Below are positions 1 through 7,976 of a DNA stretch of 32,723 nt, piece by piece. Position numbers and translations under genes: made by a program. The stretch is taken from the NCBI GenBank assembly GCA_016931655.1, contig JAFGEJ010000120.1, positions 1 to 32,723 on the forward strand, written 5' to 3'. This DNA comes from Phycisphaerae bacterium (GTDB lineage: Bacteria > Planctomycetota > Phycisphaerae > SM23-33). Each line of letters starts with the position of its first letter. The stretch's first letter is position 1. Under the pieces are notes generated by a model that worked only from the letters and a program-made list of their open reading frames with translations, was not told the origin of the DNA and did no database searches.

Positions 1-260
1 CTTCGGGCTTCAAGACCGGATCGTATGAATACTCCACAACCTTCGGGCTTCAAGACCGGATCGTATGAATACTCCACAACCTTCGGGTTTCAAGACCGGA
101 TCGTATGAATACTCCACAACCTTCGGGCTTCAAGACCGGATTGTATGGATATTCCACAACCTTCGGGTTTCAAGACCGGATCGTATGAATACTCCACAAC
201 CTTCGGGTTTCAAGATCAGATCGTTTGGATATTCCACAATCTTTCGGGCTTCAAAACCAA
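1..260. repeat. Direct tandem repeat, 40-bp unit (CTTCGGGYTTCAAGACCGGATCGTATGAATACTCCACAAC), at least 6 units, degenerating rightward and truncated by the left window edge
   Basis: Units start at 1, 41, 81, 121, 161 and 201, with a decayed seventh at about 241. No spacers between units. Confidence 0.95.
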
Positions 261-276
261 TTCATTTGTCAAAATG

Positions 277-317
277 AACACAGGGGCGTCGAGTAGAATC
301 ACCGACGCCCCTGTGTT
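277..317. terminator. Perfect 14-bp inverted repeat (AACACAGGGGCGTC / GACGCCCCTGTGTT), terminator-like hairpin
   Basis: Arms 277-290 and 304-317 with a 13-nt loop, followed by the T-rich stretch TTTGGTTTTC. Confidence 0.6.
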
Positions 318-334
318 TGGTTTTCAAACATCGC

Positions 335-450
335 TGTCACCCTGAGTGAAGGCCCGAAGGGCCGAAGTCGAAGGGCCTAACGCTTAATCCTACGTAAGGT
401 TCTTCGGCTTCGCGGCTCACATCCGTTCGCCGCTTCGCTCAGAATGACAA
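335..450. repeat. Intergenic palindromic element with ends TGTCACCCTGAGTGAAG ... CGCTTCGCTCAGAATGACA
   Basis: Terminal inverted repeat TGTCAYYCTGAGYGAAG; contains an internal GGCCC-GAA-GGGCC hairpin. Confidence 0.65.
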
Positions 451-476
451 CTGAGTTATTCCTTGACCTGAAGTAT

Positions 477-2096
477 TTAGATCACCGCACCGGCGACGGG
501 TTCTTCGTCTTTCTTGGCGTCGTATTCGGTGACCATCAGGTCGCAGGTCAGCAGCAGGCCGGCGACGGAAGCGGCGTTCTGCAGGGCAGAGCGGGCGACC
601 TTCGCGGGGTCGATCACGCCCGCGGAGACCATGTCCACGTACTGGCCCGTGCGGGCGTTGAAGCCTTTCTTGCCGCCGTTGTCCATGACTTCCGCGACGA
701 CCACGTCGCCGTCCTCGCCGGCGTTCTCGGCGATCTGGCGCGTCGGGGAGCGCAAAGCTCTGGCGACAATATCCACGCCGATCTTCTCGTCGCCCTTGGC
801 CTTGGCGCGAACTTTCTCCACCGCGGGGATGCAGGCCAGCAGCGTCGTTCCGCCGCCGGGGACCACGCCTTCCTCCGCGGCGGCGCGGGTGGCGTGCACG
901 GCGTCGTCGATGAGGTCCTTGCGTTCCTTCATTTCGGTTTCGGTGGCCGCCCCGGCGCGGATGACGGCCACCCCGCCGGTCAGCTTCGCCAGGCGCTCGG
1001 TGAGTTTCTCGCGGTCGTAATCGCTGGTGGTCTTTTCGATCTGCACGCGGATGGTCTCCACGCGGGCGTCGATATCCTTCTTCTTTCCGGCGCCTTCCAT
1101 GATCGTGGTATTTTCCTTGTCCACGATAATGCGCTTGGCCCGGCCGAGCTGCGAAAGCTCAATGGTCTCCAGCTTCACGCCGAGGTCCTCGCTGATAAGC
1201 TGCCCGCCGGTCAGGGCGGCGATATCGCCCAGGATCGCCTTGCGGCGGTCGCCGAAGGCCGGCGCCTTGACCGCACAGACGTTCAGCACGCCGCGCAGCT
1301 TGTTGACCACCAGCGCCGCCAACGCCTCGCCCTCCACGTCCTCGGCGATAATCATCAGCGGCTTGCCGGACGTGGCGATTTTCTCCAGCAGCGGCACGAG
1401 GTCGCGCAGGCTGGTGAGCTTTTTCTCATGGATGAGGATATAGGCGTCTTCCAGCACCGCCTCCAGCGTGGTGGGGTTGGTCATGAAGTAGGCCGAGATG
1501 TAGCCCTTGTCGAACTGCATGCCCTCGACCACTTCCAGTTCGGTCGTGATGCTCTTGCCCTCTTAGACCGTGATCACGCCGTCCGTGCCGACCTTCTCGA
1601 AGGCCTCGGCGATCAGCCCGCCGATGTCCTCGTTCCAGTTGGCCGAGACGGTGGCCACCTTGCGGAGGTCGTCCGTGCCCTTGACGGGTTTGGCGAGGTT
1701 GGCGATTTCCTCGACGGCGGCAGCGACGGCCTGGTCGATGCCGCGTTTGACAGCCATCGGGTTCGCGCCGGCGGCTACGGTCTTGAGGCCCTCAGCCATG
1801 ATCGCCTCAGCCAGCACGACGGCTGTCGTCGTGCCGTCGCCGGCGATGTCAGAAGTCTTGCTGGCGACCTGGTTGGCCATCTTCGCGCCCATGTTGGCGA
1901 AGGGATTGGGCAGTTCGATCTCCTTGGAGACCGTCACGCCGTCCTTGGTGACCTTCGGCGAGCCGAAGGATTTCTGCAGCAGCACGTTCCGCCCGGTGGG
2001 GCCCAGCGTGACCTTGACAGCCGCCGCCAATTGGCTCACGCCGTCCAGAATCGCCGCCCGTGCGTCGCTGTCGTAAAGCATTTGCTTCGTTGCCAT
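477..2096 (-). pseudogene. groEL: GroEL chaperonin paralog B interrupted by one in-frame TAA at codon 178 (1563-1565); ORF fragments 1563..2096 and 477..1532
   Basis: [20 protein letters not shown]...GDGTTTA...[29 protein letters not shown]...; both fragments are in the same frame and together give a full-length GroEL; the tail ends EEPVAGAVI without a GGM repeat. Confidence 0.9.
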
Positions 2097-2110
2097 TGTT
2101 TGCTCCTTTG

Positions 2111-2173
2111 GGTAGCCGGTAGTCCGTAGTCGGTAGCCGGGAAACGGGCTACCTGCTACAGGCTACGGGATAC
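2111..2173. repeat. Heptad-phased palindrome (9 x 7 nt) abutting the groES stop codon
   Basis: ggtagcc|ggtagtc|cgtagtc|ggtagcc|gggaaac|gggctac|ctgctac|aggctac|gggatac. Confidence 0.85.
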
Positions 2174-2464
2174 TTATTTCTCCACAATCGCCAGGATGTC
2201 GCTCTCACGAAGAATGACGTACTCTTCGCCGTCGATTTTGATTTCCGTGCCGGCGTACTTGCCGTAGAAGATCTCGTCGCCCTTTTTGACGCTCAACTTG
2301 CCGCGCTGGCCGCTGTCCAGCAGCTTGCCCGGGCCGGTGGCGACGACCTTGCCCCGCTGGGGTTTTTCCTGGGCGCTGTCCGGCAGGACAATGCCGCCGG
2401 CTGTCTTCTGCTCCGCTTCACACTGTTTCACAAGAACGCGATCATCCAATGGTTTCACTGCCAT
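2174..2464 (-). CDS. groES: Co-chaperonin GroES
   Basis: [14 protein letters not shown]...[25 protein letters not shown]...[37 protein letters not shown]. Confidence 0.97.
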   Translation of the reverse strand: MAVKPLDDRVLVKQCEAEQKTAGGIVLPDSAQEKPQRGKVVATGPGKLLDSGQRGKLSVKKGDEIFYGKYAGTEIKIDGEEYVILRESDILAIVEK

Positions 2465-2524
2465 GGTTTATTCTCCTTGTCGTATCTTTTTTGTTTTGTC
2501 CTGGTTGGTCCGTTTATTGTTTTA

Positions 2525-2587
2525 GGGAGCGGGGAGCAGGTAGCGGGCAGCGGGACGGCTGCCTGCTTCCCGCTCCCTGCTGCCCAT
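2525..2587. repeat. Heptad-phased palindrome (about 9 x 7 nt) immediately 3' of the groEL-A stop
   Basis: gggagcg|gggagca|ggtagcg|ggcagcg|ggacggc|tgcctgc|ttcccgc|tccctgc|tgcccat. Confidence 0.8.
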
Positions 2588-2589
2588 TC

Positions 2590-4260
2590 TCACATCATGC
2601 CGCCCATGCCTCCCATTCCGCCCATGCCGCCCATTCCGCCCATGCCTCCCATGCCGCCGCCGGGCATCGGTGCGGGTTCTTCGTCCCTGGGGGCTTCGAA
2701 GACGGCTGCGTCGCAGGTCAGCAGCAGCGTGGCGACGGACGCGGCGTTCTGCAGCGCGGTGCGGGTGACCTTCGCGGGGTCGATCACGCCGGCTTCCACG
2801 AGATCGCCGAATTCCATCGTGTCGGCGTTGAAGCCGAAGGCGCCTTTGCCCTTGGCGACCTTGCTGACGATGACGGCGGGGCTTTCGCCCGCGTTGGCGG
2901 CGATCTGTCGCAGCGGGGCCTGGATCGCCCGTCGGACGATATCCACGCCGGTGGCTTCGTCGCCGGAGGCCTTGATCGCGTCCAGCGCCTTGGCCGCCCG
3001 GATCAGGGCCACGCCTCCGCCGGGCAGGACGCCTTCCTCGATGGCGGCTCGCGTGGCGTGCAGGGCGTCTTCGATGCGGGCTTTCTTCTCTTTCATTTCG
3101 CTCTCGGTGGCGGCCCCGACGTTGATCTGGGCCACGCCGCCGGCGAGTTTTGCCAAACGCTCCTGGAGCTTCTCGCGGTCGTAATCGCTCGTGGTGGCCT
3201 CGATCTCCTGGCGGATCTGGGCGATGCGGGCCTGGAGGTCCTTCGTCCCGCCGGCGCCTTCGAGGATCGTGGTGTTGTCGTTGTCCACGCGGACGCGCTT
3301 GGCCTGGCCGAGGTCGGCCAGCTCCACCGTCGCCAGGTCAATGCCCAGGTCCTTGCTGAAATACTTCCCGCCGGTCAGAATGGCGATATCCTCCAGCATG
3401 GCCTTGCGGCGGTCGCCGTAGCCGGGGGCCTTGACGGCGCAAATCTGCAGAATGCCGCGCAACTTGTTGACCACCAGCGTCGCGAGGGCCTCGCCCTCCA
3501 CGTCCTCGCAGATAATCAGCAGGGGGCGCTTCTTCTGGGCGGCCTTCTCCAGAATCGGGACGATCTTGGTGACGTTGGAAATTTTCTCCTCGTGGATGAG
3601 GATCAGGGGCTTGTCCAGCACGCATTCCATCGCTTCCTGGTCGGTCACGAAGTGCGGGCTGAGATACCCGCGGTCGAACTGCATGCCCTCGACGACGTCC
3701 ACGACGGTATCCAGGCCCTTGCCCTCTTCGACGGTGATTACGCCGTCGCGGCCGACCTTGCTCATGGCGTCGGCGAGGTCCTTGCCGACCTGCGGGTCGT
3801 TGTTGGCGCTGACGGCGGCGATATTGCGGATGTCCTCGTCGCCCTTGACGGGCGTGGAGAGCTTGGCCAGTTCCGCGACGACGGCCTCGACGGCGCGGCG
3901 GATGCCGCGGGCCAGGCTCATCGCGTCGGCGCCGGCGGCCAGGTTGCGGTAGCCCTCGGCGAAGATCGCCTCCGCGAGCACGGTCGCGGTGGTCGTGCCG
4001 TCGCCGGCTTTGTCGGAGGTCTTGGAGGCGGCCTCTTTTACGAGCTGCGCGCCCATGTTCTCGTTCTTGTCGGCCAGTTCGATTTCCTCAGCCACCGTTA
4101 CGCCGTCCTTGGTGACGGTCGGTGCGCCCCAGCCCTTGTCGAGGATCGCACATCGCCCTCGCGGGCCGAGTGTGCTCTTGACGGCCCGGGCGAGTTTTTT
4201 GACTCCCGTCAACAACGCCTCGCGGGCCTTGCTGTCAAATGCCAGTTGCTTCGCTGTCAT
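2590..4260 (-). CDS. groEL: GroEL chaperonin paralog A, intact, with C-terminal GGM repeat tail
   Basis: [20 protein letters not shown]...[30 protein letters not shown]...[23 protein letters not shown]. Confidence 0.97.
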   Translation of the reverse strand: MTAKQLAFDSKAREALLTGVKKLARAVKSTLGPRGRCAILDKGWGAPTVTKDGVTVAEEIELADKNENMGAQLVKEAASKTSDKAGDGTTTATVLAEAIFAEGYRNLAAGADAMSLARGIRRAVEAVVAELAKLSTPVKGDEDIRNIAAVSANNDPQVGKDLADAMSKVGRDGVITVEEGKGLDTVVDVVEGMQFDRGYLSPHFVTDQEAMECVLDKPLILIHEEKISNVTKIVPILEKAAQKKRPLLIICEDVEGEALATLVVNKLRGILQICAVKAPGYGDRRKAMLEDIAILTGGKYFSKDLGIDLATVELADLGQAKRVRVDNDNTTILEGAGGTKDLQARIAQIRQEIEATTSDYDREKLQERLAKLAGGVAQINVGAATESEMKEKKARIEDALHATRAAIEEGVLPGGGVALIRAAKALDAIKASGDEATGVDIVRRAIQAPLRQIAANAGESPAVIVSKVAKGKGAFGFNADTMEFGDLVEAGVIDPAKVTRTALQNAASVATLLLTCDAAVFEAPRDEEPAPMPGGGMGGMGGMGGMGGMGGMGGMM

Positions 4261-4314
4261 GGATACATGCTCCTTTCCTAAGCCTTTTATTAAAAGTCAG
4301 TAAAAGATTTTTTG

Positions 4315-4404
4315 CCACAAAGGGCACAAAGGTCTCAAAGGAAAAATAACAGAAATTCTCTTGGTATTTCTTTAATCTTTGTGGCCTTTGTGATCTCTGT
4401 GGCT
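4315..4404. repeat. Nonamer-phased palindrome (10 x 9 nt)
   Basis: ccacaaagg|gcacaaagg|tctcaaagg|...|tttgtggcc|tttgtgatc|tctgtggct; both arms are in the same 9-nt phase. Confidence 0.85.
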
Positions 4405-4719
4405 TCCTGTCTTATGTGTTTTGTTTTTCTGCGATTGTCAACAAAGAGCCGTGTGTTATTAACTTCTTTTTTCATAAAAACTTATGTAGCTTCTGTTTCA
4501 ATTCCCCGTTCCCACGCGCCTGCACTGGGCGCGCAACGGCGACGACATGGAAAAAGCAACGGCTGTGCCAGAAGATTCCCCCCAGGCTGTAAACCCTTGT
4601 TTGAACTAAAGATAAAAAACTTTCAACAGCTTATCCCCAACAATAGTTCTCTGCCAACTCCGGCAGGGAAGGCGGGTCGCACACCGATTTTGACAGAAAA
4701 TGGATGTATTTAAGTTTTT

Positions 4720-5334
4720 ATGCGCCCTTTTTCGCAGGATTTCCCGTCTTATAGTATGAAAGCCATGGTTAGTTGTTCCGGTATCGGAAAGGGAATGAGA
4801 TTGGCAGAAAGGCCGGATGAAGAATTGGTCTCCGCCGTGATGGGCGGCGATGTCGACAGTTTTGTCGTGTTGTGTCATCGCTACTACCCACTCCTGGTTG
4901 CGATTGCGCGAGCAGTCCTGGGAGATGGGCATCTTGCGGAAGATGCCGCCCAGGAGACTTTTGCCAAGGTTTGTCGACGGCTGAACGATCTTAAGAATCC
5001 AAAGCGTTTTGGTGCGTGGATTGCGACGATCTGTCGTAATGAAGCCGGAGACATTCTTCGTCGGAGTCCGAAGATTATAAGCCTTAACGAGCGAGACATT
5101 CCAGCCAAGGCGCATGATTCAAACCCGGAAACAGACGCCGTGAGAGAAATCCTGAATCTCATGCCTCCCGAATCACGTGAACTGTTGTACCTGCGATATC
5201 GCAACAATTTAAGTTACGAGGCCATGGCCGACCTTCTTGACATATCGGTCGAAGCCGTCAACGGACGACTTCGTCGGGCCAGGCTGGAAGTCAAGACGCA
5301 TCTGGAACACTCACGGAATCGGAAGTCATCATGA
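4720..5334 (+). CDS. RNA polymerase sigma-70 factor, ECF family (start may be an internal ATG, e.g. MRLAERPDEELV)
   Basis: Sigma region 2 (EDAAQETFAKVCRRLNDLKNPKRFGAWIATICRNEAGDILRR) and region 4 (LMPPESRELLYLRYRNNLSYEAMADLLDISVEAVNGRLRRAR). Confidence 0.92.
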   Translation: MRPFSQDFPSYSMKAMVSCSGIGKGMRLAERPDEELVSAVMGGDVDSFVVLCHRYYPLLVAIARAVLGDGHLAEDAAQETFAKVCRRLNDLKNPKRFGAWIATICRNEAGDILRRSPKIISLNERDIPAKAHDSNPETDAVREILNLMPPESRELLYLRYRNNLSYEAMADLLDISVEAVNGRLRRARLEVKTHLEHSRNRKSS

Positions 5335-6767
5335 ACGAAAACCAGAACGACAAAATGCTGGACAAGATGATCCGACGCGCCGTCGGCTCAGAGACAGTCC
5401 GATTTGACGCAGCCGAGTGGACAAAAACTCACCGTAAAGAAATCGCATTAATTCGATCACGAAAATCAACTACCGCCCCTGAGGGTAACCGCAGGTGGCG
5501 TATCTGGAGAATGATTATGAACACGCGCACGTTAAAAATTGCCGCGCCGACAACGGCTGTGGCGACAATGGTCATTATTTCCATCGTTTGGGCCATCGGC
5601 GGAACCCCAGGCATCGCCATGGCGGATGTGCTTGAGCAGTTGAAAACGAAGAGTTACGAGTTCGTAATGGATGTCAATGAGGGTGGGGCAGGTACAATAA
5701 TTAAAGGCACAGTCCTGGAACCGTGCAAAATGAGATTGGAGCAAACCAGTGGTATGGGGCCAATTGTCAGTATCATTGATAATGACACCCATCAGTCCCT
5801 TTTGCTGTGGAAACGTTTCAAGGCAGCAAATCGTTTTGACCAGCGGGAGAAAAAGCAAGTGGGTGTTTTGGGATTTCTCCTCCTACCCGGACGGTCCGTC
5901 AGTGATCTCTGGAATCTCCAGGCGGGCGAGGAAACCAAGCTGACACAAAAGAAAATAAATGGCTGCGATGCCCAGGGATTTCGGGTGACGCAAAAGAACG
6001 ATGACTATACCGAAACCATTACCGTGTGGGCAGATGCGAAGACGGCGGCTCCTTTGATGGTCGATATCATCATGCAACCGAAGCAGGTTGAAGGGCAGGC
6101 GCTGAAATTGACACTGCGGGACTTCAAGGTTATACAAAATCCCAATCCCGCCCTTTTCAGCACGGACGTACCTGAGGGATACACTCTCGCCAGCCGGAAA
6201 ACCCTCAAACAATTGACAACGGCACCGGACACTGTCGCCCCCACGACAAAAGACACACCCAACGAAGCCGAGAAGGTGCAAAAAGCGATGGAGTTCTGGA
6301 GACGCGGGAAAAAGGAAAAATCCTTACCGACACTGACGGAGGTTCATTGGAAAGGACGCTTCCATTTTAACAGGGAGTGTTATCTGTTCACCATGACGGA
6401 GAAGAAATTCATCTCCCTGGTATCGGCGGATCAGCAAAAGGTGATGGCCGAGATCATGTCGCAATCCAAAGATTATCGAAACATCGCTCGAGAACTTGTT
6501 ACATTGGCCAGTAAAGCACGTACCTCCGGGAATAATGCTAAGGCCGAGAAGTATCTCCAAACCGCGCTGGGGCTGGGAGAACTTCTGGATCGTGACAAGA
6601 ACATGATGCTTATTGTCCGCATGGTTGGAATCGCTATCCAGCGGCATGCTGCCGATGAGCTGGTGACGCTTTACAAAAACCAAGGCCAGATGAATAAATT
6701 ACAGAACATTCGGAAGCGAATTATAGAACTTGATACGGAAACGAAAAAGATCAAACAGGGAAGGTAA
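5331..6767 (+). CDS. Membrane-anchored partner of the ECF sigma factor: cytoplasmic N-terminus, one TM helix, LolA-like extracytoplasmic domain, helical C-terminus; putative anti-sigma
   Basis: ATGA overlap with the sigma stop; TM segment APTTAVATMVIISIVWAIGG; FEFV..LDV-like lipoprotein-carrier segment DVLEQLKTKSYEFVMDVNEGG; helical TPR-like C-terminus. Confidence 0.7.
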   Translation: MNENQNDKMLDKMIRRAVGSETVRFDAAEWTKTHRKEIALIRSRKSTTAPEGNRRWRIWRMIMNTRTLKIAAPTTAVATMVIISIVWAIGGTPGIAMADVLEQLKTKSYEFVMDVNEGGAGTIIKGTVLEPCKMRLEQTSGMGPIVSIIDNDTHQSLLLWKRFKAANRFDQREKKQVGVLGFLLLPGRSVSDLWNLQAGEETKLTQKKINGCDAQGFRVTQKNDDYTETITVWADAKTAAPLMVDIIMQPKQVEGQALKLTLRDFKVIQNPNPALFSTDVPEGYTLASRKTLKQLTTAPDTVAPTTKDTPNEAEKVQKAMEFWRRGKKEKSLPTLTEVHWKGRFHFNRECYLFTMTEKKFISLVSADQQKVMAEIMSQSKDYRNIARELVTLASKARTSGNNAKAEKYLQTALGLGELLDRDKNMMLIVRMVGIAIQRHAADELVTLYKNQGQMNKLQNIRKRIIELDTETKKIKQGR

Positions 6768-6827
6768 AGAAAATATTCGGCTGGCGGGAGATATTCTCCC
6801 GTTAGCCGGGATTCCGCGAAGGTTTCT

Positions 6828-7976
6828 TTATTTTTTTGAGATCAGCTTTCCCAGCACTTCCACGACACGGGTAACCTGCTGTTCGCTGAGGTTGGCGAAG
6901 AAGGGCAGTGCGATCGTGCGGGCGGCGATGCGCTCGGTGATCGGGAAGTCGCCTTCTTTCGTGCCGAGGGTTTCCTGAATGTACGGCTGAAGGTGAATCG
7001 GTACGAAATAGCAATTGCAGCCGATGTTCTGCTCCCGCAGGCCGGCCATCACCGCGTCGCGGTCCTCACCCGTGAATCTGTCGGCCAGGCGGATGACGTA
7101 GACGAACCAGCTTGCCTTGTCGCGCTGGGCCATCGGCGGCAGGTGGAGCAGGCCTTTTTGTACAAGGCCCGCCAGGGCTTCGTCATACAACGCGGCTGCG
7201 GCGCGGCGCTTGGCGAGGATTTCGTCCAGGCGCGACACCTGCACCTCGCCCAGGGCGGCTGTCACTTCGCTCATGCGGTAGTTGTAGCCCATGCGCGCGT
7301 GGCTGAGCCATGCTTCGGTGGCCCGGCCCTGGTTGCGCAGGGAGAGGCACATGTCGCGGATATCCTGCCGGTCGGTCACGATCATGCCGCCCTCGCCGGT
7401 GGTGATCTGCTTGTTGGGATAAAAGGCAAAGCACCCGCAGTCGCCGAAATTGCCCGCGGGCCTGTTTCCCAGCACGCCGCCCAGGGCCTCGCAGCAGTCT
7501 TCGATCATCGCAAGGTTGTGTTTTTGAGCGAGGGTTTCGTAGGCGTCGAAGTGGGCGGTATTGCCGAAGACTTCCACCGGCAGCAGGGCCTTGGCTTTCG
7601 GGGTGACGGCGGCTTCGACGGCGGCGGGGTCCATTTGATAGGTTTCCGGGTCGATATCGACAAAGACGGGCCTGGCCCGCTCGAACAGGATGCAGTTGGT
7701 GGTAGCCACGAACGAGAACGGCGTGGTGATGACCTCGTCGCCGTCGGAGATGCCCAGCGCCCGGACGCACAGGTGCAGCCCGCTCGTGCCGCTGTTAACG
7801 GCGAGGCCGTATTTTCGGCCCGCCCGTTGTGCGCAGGCAGCCTCGAAGGCCTGCATGTGAGGCCCCAGCGCCAGGCGGTCGCCGCGAAGCACCTCCACGA
7901 CGGCGTCGATTTCGGCCTGGGTGATATCCTGGCTGGACAGGGGAATGGATTCGTCGCTCACGGTACGTCCTTTCAA
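6828..7976 (-). CDS. DegT/DnrJ/EryC1/StrS family PLP-dependent sugar aminotransferase
   Basis: IPLSSQDITQAEIDAVVEVLRGDRLALGP; SGTSGLHLCVRALG; EDCCEALGG; FAFYPNKQITTGEGGMIVT; GYNYRMSEVTAALGEVQ. Confidence 0.95.
   Translation of the reverse strand: MKGRTVSDESIPLSSQDITQAEIDAVVEVLRGDRLALGPHMQAFEAACAQRAGRKYGLAVNSGTSGLHLCVRALGISDGDEVITTPFSFVATTNCILFERARPVFVDIDPETYQMDPAAVEAAVTPKAKALLPVEVFGNTAHFDAYETLAQKHNLAMIEDCCEALGGVLGNRPAGNFGDCGCFAFYPNKQITTGEGGMIVTDRQDIRDMCLSLRNQGRATEAWLSHARMGYNYRMSEVTAALGEVQVSRLDEILAKRRAAAALYDEALAGLVQKGLLHLPPMAQRDKASWFVYVIRLADRFTGEDRDAVMAGLREQNIGCNCYFVPIHLQPYIQETLGTKEGDFPITERIAARTIALPFFANLSEQQVTRVVEVLGKLISKK

Noticed and set aside
1-260. Possible CRISPR array at the left edge
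   Set aside because: The whole 40-bp unit is repeated without variable spacers and no cas genes are in the window; it is a direct tandem repeat.
1533-1565. Programmed readthrough or alternative genetic code at the groEL-B TAA
   Set aside because: TAA ends groES and the AcsE-like gene normally, and no recoding signal was recognised; a nonsense change or sequence error is simpler. Kept as a finding only for the lesion itself.
444-2129. 561-aa plus-strand ORF
   Set aside because: Antisense shadow of groEL-B; composition is dominated by D/G/A/H/V/L as expected from the reverse complement of GC-rich codons, with no recognisable family.
2449-4281. 610-aa plus-strand ORF
   Set aside because: Antisense shadow of groEL-A; its [13 protein letters not shown] tract is the reverse of the GGM repeat.
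4261-4320. CIRCE (HrcA) operator upstream of groEL-A
   Set aside because: Searched by eye for TTAGCACTC-N9-GAGTGCTAA and found none.
4312-4713. 133-aa ORF starting MPQRAQRSQRKNN
   Set aside because: Begins inside the nonamer palindrome (CCACAAAGG repeats) and continues through low-complexity intergenic DNA; no homology signature.
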